Assembly: GCA_023413555.1 (NCBI GenBank)
Contig: JAEZPG010000047.1
Location: forward strand, 1-8,495
DNA length: 8,495 bases
Direction of reading: 5' to 3'
Origin: Bacillota bacterium
GTDB lineage: Bacteria > Bacillota > Clostridia > Lachnospirales > Lachnospiraceae
Shown here: positions 1 through 6,291 of the stretch, one piece after another
Position numbering within the stretch: position 1 is the stretch's first letter
How the letters are laid out: every line of letters starts with the position of its first letter
Made by a program: the position numbers and the translations under genes
The notes under the pieces: generated by a model
Database searches by the model: none
What the model was told of the DNA's origin: nothing
The model's input: only the letters and a program-made list of their open reading frames with translations

Positions 1-959
1 TCTCTTATACGAACAATATCTTCCAAATCGAGAGTAATATCTGCACCTTTTATATTATCTGCCAATTGTTCTATCTTTCTAGCACCACATAATACATTCA
101 TATGATTGTCTTGAGCAAGTAGCCAAGCAATTGCCAAATGTGTTGGGGTACAATCATACTTTATGCAAAGGTCCTTCCAACTATCTACCAACTCTACCAC
201 CTTAGGAAGATTTTCTGGTTTAAAACATTTCTGATCATAGCGAGCTGTTCCTTTTACAGGAACATAATCCTTTCTAATTTTACCTGTTAGAAGCCCCTGT
301 TCCAAAGGTGAATAAGCTTGAAAAGTTATATTCTCCTTTTTCGCCAAGGGAAGAAGTTCTTTCTCTGCTCTCCGATCAATAATACTATACTTTTCTTGGA
401 TTACATCCAACTGTCCATATTTTATGTATTCTTCAATATGATTTGTCGTTACATTAGATGCTCCGATGGCTCTAATTTTCCCTTCTTTTTTCAGTTCTGT
501 TAATGCATCCATTGTTTCACTGATAGGGGTTAAAAAAGGTTCATCGCTTTGCCAATGGGTAAAATATATATCAATATAATCCGTTCCTAAACGCCTTAAG
601 CTGTTTTCTAAATCATCTCGAATAGCTCTTCTTGAAAGGTTTCTGTATACATTCTTACCATCCACACTAAAAAAGAAACTTCCTTCTTCATCTGTCCATC
701 GCAAAGCACATTTGGTTGAAATTAGGACCTTGCTTCGTCGATCAGAAATTGCCTTCCCCACTACTTTTTCACTATGTCCAAAGCCATATGCGGGAGCTGT
801 ATCTATTAAATTAATACCTTGATCTATGGCTTCATGAATAGTTCGAATAGAATCCATATCATTGTTTTCACCCCACCAACTACCACCTCCTATTGCCCAA
901 GTTCCAAGAGCAACAACTGACGCTTTTAAATCTGATTGTCCAATTTGTTGATATACCAT
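1..959 (-). CDS. Aldo/keto reductase, IolS/YhdN-like (AKR11-type), C-terminal end cut by window edge
   Basis: This encodes a cytosolic NAD(P)H-dependent oxidoreductase of the aldo/keto reductase superfamily; the physiological substrate cannot be read from the sequence. The 319 complete codons read without interruption through a typical (beta/alpha)8 barrel protein. The catalytic tetrad is visible as Asp53 and Tyr58 (in LIDTAPAYGFGHSEKVVG), Lys83 (ISTKCA) and His135 (YFTHWQ). Further family signatures are IRAIGASN, AYSPLEQGLLTGK and, near the end, GARKIEQLADNIKGAD, where AKR11 proteins bind the cofactor phosphate. Family members are about 310-330 residues, so only a few residues are missing beyond position 1. 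The start is the ATG at 959, which has an AGGAGG box at 966-971. It is the last minus-strand gene in the window, 156 bases downstream of a broken ACT-domain gene, and seems to have its own promoter. The family assignment is firm; the subfamily is inferred from remembered IolS similarity. Confidence 0.93.
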   Translation of the reverse strand, partial: MVYQQIGQSDLKASVVALGTWAIGGGSWWGENNDMDSIRTIHEAIDQGINLIDTAPAYGFGHSEKVVGKAISDRRSKVLISTKCALRWTDEEGSFFFSVDGKNVYRNLSRRAIRDDLENSLRRLGTDYIDIYFTHWQSDEPFLTPISETMDALTELKKEGKIRAIGASNVTTNHIEEYIKYGQLDVIQEKYSIIDRRAEKELLPLAKKENITFQAYSPLEQGLLTGKIRKDYVPVKGTARYDQKCFKPENLPKVVELVDSWKDLCIKYDCTPTHLAIAWLLAQDNHMNVLCGARKIEQLADNIKGADITLDLEDIVRIR

Positions 960-965
960 AACCTA

Positions 966-971
966 CCTCCT
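966..971 (-). promoter_or_regulatory. Ribosome binding site of the aldo/keto reductase
   Basis: On the minus strand the sequence reads TAGGAGGTAGGTT and then ATG. A perfect AGGAGG therefore lies 6 bases before the start codon at 959, which fixes the start of the reductase. Confidence 0.85.
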
Positions 972-1054
972 ATGTTTTATCTTTTCAGTTTCGCGCAACA
1001 CAAGAACCTGCGTAACTAGTGAGCCGCGATATTTCAGTGACCTATCTTACAATT

Positions 1055-1084
1055 ATTATATACTTCAAATGGAAACTTTAAAGT
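1055..1084 (-). promoter_or_regulatory. Putative promoter and operator of the aldo/keto reductase
   Basis: On the minus strand a perfect TATAAT (-10) lies at 1060-1055. Just upstream is a 21-base imperfect inverted repeat at 1063-1083, with arms CTTTAAA and TTTGAAG (6 of 7 pairs) around a 7-base centre. The outer arm is part of a perfect 10-base palindrome, ACTTTAAAGT, at 1075-1084. No good -35 box lies 16-18 bases upstream of the -10; the best candidate, TTGGTA, is 23 bases away. A weak -35 covered by dyad symmetry is what an activated or repressed promoter looks like, for example one controlled by a MerR- or HxlR-type regulator. That reading is inference, and no regulator gene is visible next to it. 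Confidence 0.4.
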
Positions 1085-1115
1085 ACCAATACTAAGATAA
1101 TTGAGAGGAACCAAT

Positions 1116-1376
1116 TTAGGAAGTGAAGTAGCATTTGTCATATTTCATTTTGGGACAGATCCCAATCAAAGAAAAATCCAGCACTCCCTGTATTCTAAAA
1201 GCTTTCCATCCTTCCTCCCGTTCAATGGTATCAATCGGTGCATCTTCTGTAATACATACAAGAGAAATTTCTTCGTCAGTCTTTCCTATAAAATAGAATT
1301 TATTTGTCAAATCTAATTTCTCTTCTGATCGGTCTTTACAAACTGTTAAATCATATTCCATCTTTTTTAATTCCAT
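1116..1376 (-). pseudogene. Truncated ACT-domain (ACT_7-like) protein, C-terminal third missing
   Basis: The frame starts with a recognisable small ACT-domain protein of the kind found in many Firmicutes (amino-acid-binding ACT_7 type, usually about 125-130 residues). The matching parts are MELKKMEYDLTVCK, FYFIGKTDEEISLVC, the TIEREEGWKAFRIQGV stretch and LDFSLIGI. After residue about 77 the family pattern stops: an unrelated tail (KMKYDKCYFTS) leads to a stop at residue 86. The expected C-terminal segment, which normally carries an IFAVSTYNTDYILV-like strand, is absent from all three minus-strand frames downstream. It therefore looks like a 3' deletion or replacement, not a single frameshift. 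The loss lies close to a GGGACAGATCCC element at 1152-1163. The start ATG at 1376 has a modest AAAGGGA site. It follows the 81-residue gene by 27 bases and was probably co-transcribed with it. Family recognition is from memory; the truncation is seen directly. Confidence 0.7.
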
Positions 1377-1403
1377 ATGCTGAATCCCTTTAATTGAGTT
1401 ATT

Positions 1404-1649
1404 CTATTCTTTGTAACCTATAAGTGCAATAATAACCTCACCCTTTAACACACATGCTACCTCTTTTCCTTCCTCAACTAATTCATTTCTGCAATTGAGA
1501 ACACACTCTGTAGCATTGCATGGAATTTGAGATGAAATATTATATGTGTCATCACATAACCCGTTTTTATGTTTCACAAAAATTTGCTCTAATTGTTCTG
1601 TACTTACTACCTGTGCAGGTAGCCAAGAAAAAACATCCAATACTCTCAT
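1404..1649 (-). CDS. Hypothetical 81-residue cysteine-containing protein
   Basis: I do not recognise this protein. It has 81 residues, no signal peptide and no clear membrane segment. It has five cysteines at 32, 44, 49, 53 and 66, three of them close together in PCNATECVLNC (C-x4-C-x3-C), which could bind a metal or simply be cytosolic thiols. The C-terminus (ACVLKGEVIIALIGYKE) looks like beta-strand. The start ATG at 1649 has a good GGGAGA site 8 bases upstream, at 1658-1663, which supports a real gene. It sits first in a probable two-gene unit with the truncated ACT-domain gene, 27 bases downstream. An overlapping hairpin element lies 45-72 bases upstream of its start. The coding call is moderate to good; no function is proposed. 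Confidence 0.6.
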   Translation of the reverse strand: MRVLDVFSWLPAQVVSTEQLEQIFVKHKNGLCDDTYNISSQIPCNATECVLNCRNELVEEGKEVACVLKGEVIIALIGYKE

Positions 1650-1693
1650 TTCAATAATCTCCCTTTTTCAACCCTTTGTTGCATTAAATATCT

Positions 1694-1721
1694 ACTTTTT
1701 TGCGAAAAAGTAACTTTTCGC
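1694..1721 (-). other. Two overlapping, mutually exclusive hairpins in the leader of the 81-residue gene
   Basis: Two perfect 7-base-pair stems share bases. The first is ACTTTTT (1694-1700) with AAAAAGT (1705-1711) around TGCG. The second is GCGAAAA (1702-1708) with TTTTCGC (1715-1721) around AGTAAC. They cannot form at the same time. Neither is followed by a clean T-run in either direction, so this is not a standard intrinsic terminator. The 1650-1843 gap otherwise holds no recognisable gene or RNA. Possibilities are a leader switch for the downstream gene, a 3' end for the methyltransferase transcript, or a dispersed genomic repeat. Confidence 0.35.
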
Positions 1722-1843
1722 CAAAATGTATTTCTCCCGTTCCCCAAAGCCTATCCCCTGAGTTAAACCTCCTGTTATATCATCACTCTGCGGAAACAGA
1801 AACACACATCTATTTAATTCTAAAAATGCCAAAATCCTTTGAT

Positions 1844-3205
1844 TTATTGGGCTTTTCTTGACAGTAGACACACCGTCTCCACATGATTTGTCATCGGGAA
1901 CATGTCAACCGCGCACACCTTCTTCACTTCATAGCCTCTCTCCTGTAATACCACCAAATCCCTTGCCAGACTGGTTGGCTTACAACTAATATACACCATA
2001 TGGTCTACGCCGTAATCAATAATCTTACTTAGTGCCTTCGGATGAATGCCATCACGAGGAGGGTCTAATACGATAAGATCCGGTCTTTCCTCTATAGTAT
2101 CAAGCATCTTTAGCACATCACCTGCTATAAACTCACAGTTATCTAGTCCATTTAGCTTAGCATTCTCCTTGGCTGCTTCCACCGCTTCTTCTACAATTTC
2201 CACGCCAATGACCTTTTTGGCGACAGGAGCTAACACTTGTGCAATGGTACCTGTTCCACTGTACAAGTCAAAGATTAGCTTATCCTTTGTCTCTCCGATG
2301 TATTCTCTAGCTGTACTATATAGTATTTCTGCTCCAAGGGAATTCGTCTGAAAGAAGGAGAAAGTGCTAATCTTAAACTTAAGTCCTAATAACACTTCAT
2401 AGATATAATCATGACCATACAGGATATTCATGGCATCCGCTCTTACCATATCTGCTAAGCCATCATTGATACAGTTGCTGATTCCCACAATCGTTCCCTC
2501 TAGAGTAAGAGCTAATAAAGCATCCTTTAATATTGAGAGATCTGGGGTAGCCTGAGAAGTCGTTACCAAGCTAATGATCGTCTCTCCCGTTTTTGTGGCA
2601 CGACGTACCAAAAGATGGCGAAGATATCCCTCATGCCTCATTTTATGGTAAAATGGGAGACCCATGTTTTTGCAGAATTCCAACACGCAAGACAGAATCT
2701 TATTGTAATCCTCATGTACAATCTTGCAGGTATCAGCTGTTACAATATCATGAAAGCTTCCCTTTTTATGAAGACCTAAGGCAAGTGGACCATCTTTCAT
2801 TTCATCTCCAAAAGAAAACTCCATCTTATTGCGGTAATACAGCTCATTTGGACTACCTTTAATTCCTTCAAATTCATAATTTTGGCAGACTGTATCAATG
2901 ATGTCCTTTACCCAATTTTCTTTTAATTTCAATTGGTCTTCGTAAGAAATGCTCTGTAGGGAACATCCTCCACACATGCCATATTTGTTACATGGCGCAA
3001 TTACTGTTTCTAACGGAGATCGTTCTAACACCTCGATTAATCGTCCTTCGAAGCGTCCCTTTCTAGCTTTATTAATCTGACAACTCACTACCTGTCCGGG
3101 GAGGGTATTTTTAACTGTCACCTTGCCCTCTTCTATTTCCATAACTCCCTTATTAGGAAAGTCCAATCTAATAATCTTACCCTCTATAATTTGCCCTTTT
3201 TTCAT
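1844..3205 (-). CDS. rlmD: 23S rRNA (uracil-C5)-methyltransferase, TrmA/RumA (RlmD/RlmCD) family
   Basis: This enzyme transfers a methyl group from S-adenosylmethionine to C5 of a uridine in 23S rRNA. The 453-residue length is normal for the family. An N-terminal TRAM RNA-binding domain spans about residues 1-62. It is followed by iron-sulfur cluster cysteines Cys72, Cys78 and Cys81 (CNKYGMCGGC), with Cys160 (ADTCK) as the fourth. The methyltransferase part shows FFQTN (Gln286), the SAM-binding DLYSGTGT loop (313-320), VLDPPRDG (379-386), the catalytic nucleophile Cys408 in YISCKP, and the general base Glu443 in NHVETVCLLS. All key residues are present. The ATG start at 3205 has AAAGGA upstream at a slightly long spacing. 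The YczE-type gene ends only 21 bases before it, so co-transcription is likely. Which uridine or uridines are modified (the U1939 type, the U747 type or both, as in Bacillus RlmCD) cannot be read here, so the symbol is provisional. Confidence 0.93.
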   Translation of the reverse strand: MKKGQIIEGKIIRLDFPNKGVMEIEEGKVTVKNTLPGQVVSCQINKARKGRFEGRLIEVLERSPLETVIAPCNKYGMCGGCSLQSISYEDQLKLKENWVKDIIDTVCQNYEFEGIKGSPNELYYRNKMEFSFGDEMKDGPLALGLHKKGSFHDIVTADTCKIVHEDYNKILSCVLEFCKNMGLPFYHKMRHEGYLRHLLVRRATKTGETIISLVTTSQATPDLSILKDALLALTLEGTIVGISNCINDGLADMVRADAMNILYGHDYIYEVLLGLKFKISTFSFFQTNSLGAEILYSTAREYIGETKDKLIFDLYSGTGTIAQVLAPVAKKVIGVEIVEEAVEAAKENAKLNGLDNCEFIAGDVLKMLDTIEERPDLIVLDPPRDGIHPKALSKIIDYGVDHMVYISCKPTSLARDLVVLQERGYEVKKVCAVDMFPMTNHVETVCLLSRKAQ

Positions 3206-3226
3206 AAGAATTAATTCCTTTCTCTT

Positions 3227-3853
3227 TTAAACTTTATTTTCTGGGAATATATATGGTATTGTAATTTTCTTTAAGAGAAATGCCACACAAGGCCCAACCC
3301 CCAATGCAATGATCAGCGTTCCGATTCCCACTATACCACCCATCAGTGACCCGCTTAATACAAGGAGTACGTCTATTGCAATTCTGGTATACTGAAGATG
3401 GAGCTTACCTGAGAACTTGTCCACCAAGATAAAGCTCATAGCATCATAGGGGGATATTCCAAGTTTCGCGCAACTGTATAAGGAGATACCAAAGCTAGTA
3501 GTAATCAGTCCTATAAGAAGAATCACATACCGCATATACATTGGCAAGGAAGTTACTTTCACAGGTACGATAGCCAGTAAAACATCAGACACATAGCCTA
3601 TTAAAAACATGCTCATTACAGTTCCAATACCAAAGTAAGCATGTCCAACAAGAAATAGTATCGATGTGAGGAGAAGATTGACTAGTACTTGTACATTCCC
3701 AAAAGATAACCCTGTTAAATGAACAACACCAAGATTGAAACAAGAAAATGGGTCTGCTCCTAAATCACAGTAGCGGAAAATAGCTACAGCCGTACTAATC
3801 AATAAAACACCAGTGAGAGATGCTAGGATTCTTTTCATTACTCTATTTTCCAT
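3227..3853 (-). CDS. YczE/YyaS/YitT-type integral membrane protein
   Basis: This is a multi-pass membrane protein of the YczE-type family (COG2364-like), whose biochemical function is not established. The 208-residue protein is almost wholly hydrophobic, with about five membrane segments. It contains two related motifs, CDLGADPFSCFNLG near residue 30 and AKLGISPYDAMSF near residue 130. This G-x-x-P pattern in both halves suggests an internal duplication, which is typical of the family. I chose the ATG at 3853. The AAAGGA site lies 7 bases before it, whereas the upstream in-frame ATG at 3859 (two residues longer) is almost on top of that site. It is the middle gene of a minus-strand set, 79 bases after the EamA-type permease and 21 bases before the rRNA methyltransferase. 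No dedicated promoter is convincing in the upstream gap, so it probably depends on the promoter at 4818-4846. Confidence 0.85.
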   Translation of the reverse strand: MENRVMKRILASLTGVLLISTAVAIFRYCDLGADPFSCFNLGVVHLTGLSFGNVQVLVNLLLTSILFLVGHAYFGIGTVMSMFLIGYVSDVLLAIVPVKVTSLPMYMRYVILLIGLITTSFGISLYSCAKLGISPYDAMSFILVDKFSGKLHLQYTRIAIDVLLVLSGSLMGGIVGIGTLIIALGVGPCVAFLLKKITIPYIFPENKV

Positions 3854-3932
3854 AATCATATCCTTTTTGGTTCGTATATTGTATTGTAATTATGATATGA
3901 TTATTATGTGGTATTTTGACATATTCTATTAT

Positions 3933-4778
3933 CTATTTAATCTCAGTAATTAAAAAAGATCCTACCATAATCATGGCACCCAATACCACTCTTGGTGTCA
4001 ACGGGTCATGTAATATAAGAACACCTGTAATGCACCCAACAACACATTCAAAAGAAAGAATAATGGCCCCCATTGTGGTCTTGGTATATTTTTGCCCATA
4101 TACACTAAGTAGATACGGGCAGATGGTAGCAGCGACTGATAGATACACCACACTGAAAATATTGTTTATTGTAATTTTAGTAGGAAAGCTCTCCATGATA
4201 GGAGCTATTAGTAATGCACAAATTGCAGCTATTCCTATCTGTACAATATTAATGTCAATGGGATCATGATCCTTTACAAATCTTGCTGTCAATACAAGGT
4301 GAACTCCATAGCAAGTTGTTGATATACTTACGATCAAATCCCCGATATTAATAGCGCTTAGGTCATCAAGTACAACAAACCCTAAGCCGATTAAGCAGAC
4401 GAAAGCAGCCACTATACTACTTTTAGCCGGCAACTTACGATTAATGATCAGATATGCGAAGGGAACCAGTATCACACTAGCCCCTATGATAAATGAGGCT
4501 TTACTAACCGTAGTAAATTGAATTCCAATCGTATAAAACAAAAATTCAAAATACAAAAGTGTCCCCATTAATCCACCTATTATCCATGTCTTCGTATTAA
4601 TAAGTGGTAGCCGTTTTATAAAGAATATCGTTAATAAGGCTGCTGCTAGGAGAAATCGAAACGCTAATAAATAGTATGGTCCAACACTGTCTAAGGACAA
4701 CTTCATAATAACCCCAGCTGAGCCCCACAGGCTGGTTGCTACGAATAAAGCGATGATAGCTTTGGTATGTTTTGTCAT
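3933..4778 (-). CDS. EamA/DMT-superfamily permease
   Basis: This is a drug/metabolite transporter superfamily protein, predicted to sit in the cytoplasmic membrane and move a small metabolite in or out; the substrate cannot be told from the sequence. The 281 residues form two EamA repeats, about 8-136 and 147-279, with roughly ten membrane helices. The first repeat opens with the characteristic ALFVATSLWGSAGVIMK and contains RFLLAAALL. The second has the usual LSFECVVGCITGVLILHDPLTP region followed by GAMIMVGSFLI at the C-terminus. Length and layout match complete family members. The ATG at 4778 has AAAGGA 8 bases upstream. It is transcribed away from the PHP-domain gene from a compact divergent promoter and is probably the first gene of a unit with the YczE-type and methyltransferase genes. 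The family is certain; the substrate is unknown. Confidence 0.92.
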   Translation of the reverse strand: MTKHTKAIIALFVATSLWGSAGVIMKLSLDSVGPYYLLAFRFLLAAALLTIFFIKRLPLINTKTWIIGGLMGTLLYFEFLFYTIGIQFTTVSKASFIIGASVILVPFAYLIINRKLPAKSSIVAAFVCLIGLGFVVLDDLSAINIGDLIVSISTTCYGVHLVLTARFVKDHDPIDINIVQIGIAAICALLIAPIMESFPTKITINNIFSVVYLSVAATICPYLLSVYGQKYTKTTMGAIILSFECVVGCITGVLILHDPLTPRVVLGAMIMVGSFLITEIK

Positions 4779-4817
4779 TTTATCAATCCTTTATGTATAG
4801 ATATGTAAAACAACACT

Positions 4818-4846
4818 ATTATAGACTTTTTTTTGGCACCTTGCAA
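4818..4846 (-). promoter_or_regulatory. Sigma-A-type promoter for the EamA permease unit
   Basis: On the minus strand TTGCAA (4846-4841, 4 of 6 to TTGACA) is followed after exactly 17 bases by a perfect TATAAT (4823-4818). The spacer contains an A8 tract. Transcription would start near 4811, giving a leader of about 33 bases before the ATG at 4778. The same TTGCAA also serves the opposite promoter. Confidence 0.7.
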
Positions 4847-4869
4847 ATCCTTTTCATTTTACTTATAAT
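4841..4869 (+). promoter_or_regulatory. Sigma-A-type promoter for the PHP phosphatase gene
   Basis: TTGCAA (4841-4846) is followed after exactly 17 bases by a perfect TATAAT (4864-4869). The start point would be near 4876, with a leader of about 56 bases before the ATG at 4932. A 6-6-6 inverted repeat, ATAATT/AATTAT (4865-4870 and 4877-4882), covers the -10 and start region. It could be an operator or may only reflect the AT-rich composition. Confidence 0.7.
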
Positions 4870-4931
4870 TATATGGAATTATGGCAATATAACAAAGACT
4901 AATAGCTTAACTAAAAGAAAGAAGGATTCTT

Positions 4932-5657
4932 ATGAAATTTGTCATTGATACACACACACATACCCTGGCAAGTGGACATGCTTATAATACTATGATGGAA
5001 ATGGTCACTGCCGCCAAGGACAAAGGTCTTGAGCTACTTTGCATAACCGAACATTCTATGGCTATGCCTGGAACATGCGATTCTATCTATTTTAAAAATT
5101 TACACGTAGTTCCTCGCAATATTAATGGTATGAATCTATTATTGGGGACTGAGGCCAATATTATGGACTATACTGGGAAGCTTGATATGAAGGATAATCT
5201 CTTAAAGCGAATGGACATTGTCATTGCTGGCCTTCACATTCCATGTATTAAACCTGGTACCATGGAGGAAAACACTACTGCACTGATTGGGGCAATGAAA
5301 AACCCTTATGTAAATATTATTGCTCATTCTGACGATGGCAGATATCCGGTAGACTATGAATCACTGGTCAAAGCAGCAAAGAAATATGATGTGCTTTTAG
5401 AATTAAACAATAACTCTCTGAATCCAAACGGCTTTCGTACCAATACTAAGGAAAATGATATCACCATGTTAAACTTATGTAAGAAATATGAAGTTACGAT
5501 TTCCTTAGGTACTGATGCTCACGTATTTTCTGATGTAGGAAATTTTACATTTGTTACGGAAGTACTTAAAGAAGTAGACTTTCCAGAAGAACTGATTGCC
5601 AACACAAGTACGGATAAATTCCTTAAATTATTAGGTAGAAAGCGGATAAATATTTAA
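4932..5657 (+). CDS. PHP-domain metallophosphatase, YcdX-like
   Basis: This encodes a PHP-domain hydrolase of the YcdX type, expected to use a trinuclear metal site to hydrolyse phosphoesters; the natural substrate is not settled for the family. The 241 residues align with Escherichia coli YcdX nearly throughout. The metal ligands all appear in order: His8 and His10 (DTHTHT), His16 (SGHAY), His41 (TEHS), Glu74 (GTEANI), His102 (AGLHIP), His132 (IAHSDD), Asp195 and His197 (GTDAHV). Other conserved stretches are LELNNNS and the VDFPEELIANTS C-terminal segment. The start ATG has AAGGA 6 bases upstream, at 4921-4925. It is the first plus-strand gene after the divergent promoter and precedes the YerC-type regulator by 106 bases. 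No terminator is visible between the two, so readthrough into that gene is possible. A histidinol-phosphatase role is unlikely given the close YcdX match and the absence of his genes nearby. Confidence 0.92.
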   Translation: MKFVIDTHTHTLASGHAYNTMMEMVTAAKDKGLELLCITEHSMAMPGTCDSIYFKNLHVVPRNINGMNLLLGTEANIMDYTGKLDMKDNLLKRMDIVIAGLHIPCIKPGTMEENTTALIGAMKNPYVNIIAHSDDGRYPVDYESLVKAAKKYDVLLELNNNSLNPNGFRTNTKENDITMLNLCKKYEVTISLGTDAHVFSDVGNFTFVTEVLKEVDFPEELIANTSTDKFLKLLGRKRINI

Positions 5658-5753
5658 AATCCTTCTTTACTTTAAGACTTTATAGTGTTAAAATTATATC
5701 GTGATAAGTTAATGGTGTTTTTTAAAATTCAACTATAAATGAACTCGATCAAA

Positions 5754-5760
5754 AGGAGGG
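5754..5760 (+). promoter_or_regulatory. Ribosome binding site of the yerC-like gene
   Basis: AAGGAGGGCGT precedes two adjacent in-frame ATG codons at 5764 and 5767. The spacing slightly favours the second, but both give essentially the same protein, so the first was kept. Confidence 0.75.
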
Positions 5761-5763
5761 CGT

Positions 5764-6078
5764 ATGATGAATAAAAAGATTAAGACTCCAGCTGTTGATT
5801 TACTGTTTGATGCCATTTTAAGCCTTAAAAGTCGGGATGAATGCTATACCTTCTTTGAAGATATATGCACAATTAATGAACTGTTGTCATTATCCCAGCG
5901 CTTTGAGGTGGCGAAGATGCTTAGAGAGCATAGAACATATTTGGAAATTGCTGAAAAAACCGGTGCATCTACTGCTACTATCAGCCGCGTGAACCGCTCT
6001 CTTAATTACGGTAATGATGGTTATGATATGGTCTTTGATAGAATTAATACAACTGAAGAGGATATCAATCACCAATAA
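5764..6078 (+). CDS. yerC: YerC/YecD-type TrpR-family DNA-binding protein
   Basis: This is a small helix-turn-helix protein of the TrpR superfamily (YerC/YecD subgroup), expected to bind DNA as a dimer. Bacillus YerC is a relative without an established tryptophan-binding role, so it should not be called a tryptophan repressor. The 104 residues match the family throughout: LLFDAILSLKSRDECYTFFEDICTINEL (about 13-40), SQRFEVAKMLREH (44-56), and a helix-turn-helix at about 58-80 with the signature GASTATISRVNRSLNYGNDGY. The short C-terminal tail (TTEEDINHQ) is not conserved. It lies 106 bases after the PHP gene on the same strand. A possible -10 (TATAAA) lies at 5735-5740 in this gap, without a good -35. 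It is closed by a strong intrinsic terminator at 6106. The YerC family is confident; its target genes are unknown. Confidence 0.93.
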   Translation: MMNKKIKTPAVDLLFDAILSLKSRDECYTFFEDICTINELLSLSQRFEVAKMLREHRTYLEIAEKTGASTATISRVNRSLNYGNDGYDMVFDRINTTEEDINHQ

Positions 6079-6105
6079 TGATATTTTGTGTAATGCGTAA
6101 GACAT

Positions 6106-6140
6106 AGAGACTACTCCATACCAGGATTAGTCTCTTTTCT
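6106..6140 (+). terminator. Intrinsic terminator after the yerC-like gene
   Basis: A perfect 8-base stem, AGAGACTA (6106-6113) with TAGTCTCT (6128-6135), is extended inside by TCC/GGA after one mismatch. It is followed by the run TTTTCT. It lies 27 bases after the yerC-like stop codon. Confidence 0.8.
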
Positions 6141-6202
6141 CATCAAAACCGAATCTTTACTTTTAAAACCTTTCTGGGATATCTATACCAAATGGTACCA
6201 CT

Positions 6203-6228
6203 AAAAAAGCACGCATAATGCGTGCTTT
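6203..6228 (-). terminator. Intrinsic terminator of the DUF1836/acidic-protein unit
   Basis: AAAGCACGCAT and ATGCGTGCTTT form an 11-base perfect inverted repeat around one base (6206-6228), in practice a GC-rich stem with a small AT loop. Read on the minus strand it is followed by six T (6208-6203), a strong terminator for genes coming from the right. On the plus strand it is followed by TTTATAT, so it may also act weakly in the other direction. It lies 63 bases beyond the stop of the 58-residue gene. Confidence 0.85.
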
Positions 6229-6291
6229 ATATCCAATGTCTCTATCACTTCTAACTGCCAACTGAGAACTTCAATAAATACTCAATATGAT

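Noticed and set aside
318..503. Plus-strand open frame of 61 codons
   Set aside because: It lies entirely inside the aldo/keto reductase on the other strand, has no ribosome binding site, and its product looks like antisense composition (Phe/Ile/Cys-rich).
1740..1843. Possible riboswitch or small RNA after the methyltransferase gene (runs of GG on the minus strand)
   Set aside because: No known aptamer motif or stable pairing pattern could be recognised, and no terminator follows.
2046..2862. Plus-strand open frames of 101 and 89 codons
   Set aside because: Both are shadows of the rRNA methyltransferase gene, whose motifs are unmistakable on the minus strand.
3854..3932. Possible separate promoter for the YczE-type gene (TATCAT or TACAAT boxes)
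   Set aside because: The -10-like boxes occur in very AT-rich DNA and no acceptable -35 sits at 16-18 bases, so I did not list it as a feature.
3916..4269. Plus-strand open frame of 117 codons
   Set aside because: It is antisense to the end of the EamA permease gene and has no family resemblance.
6182..6202. TACCA-AA-TGGTA mini-palindrome next to the minus-strand terminator
   Set aside because: The stem is short, the loop too small to form a normal hairpin, and it is downstream of both convergent terminators; probably chance.
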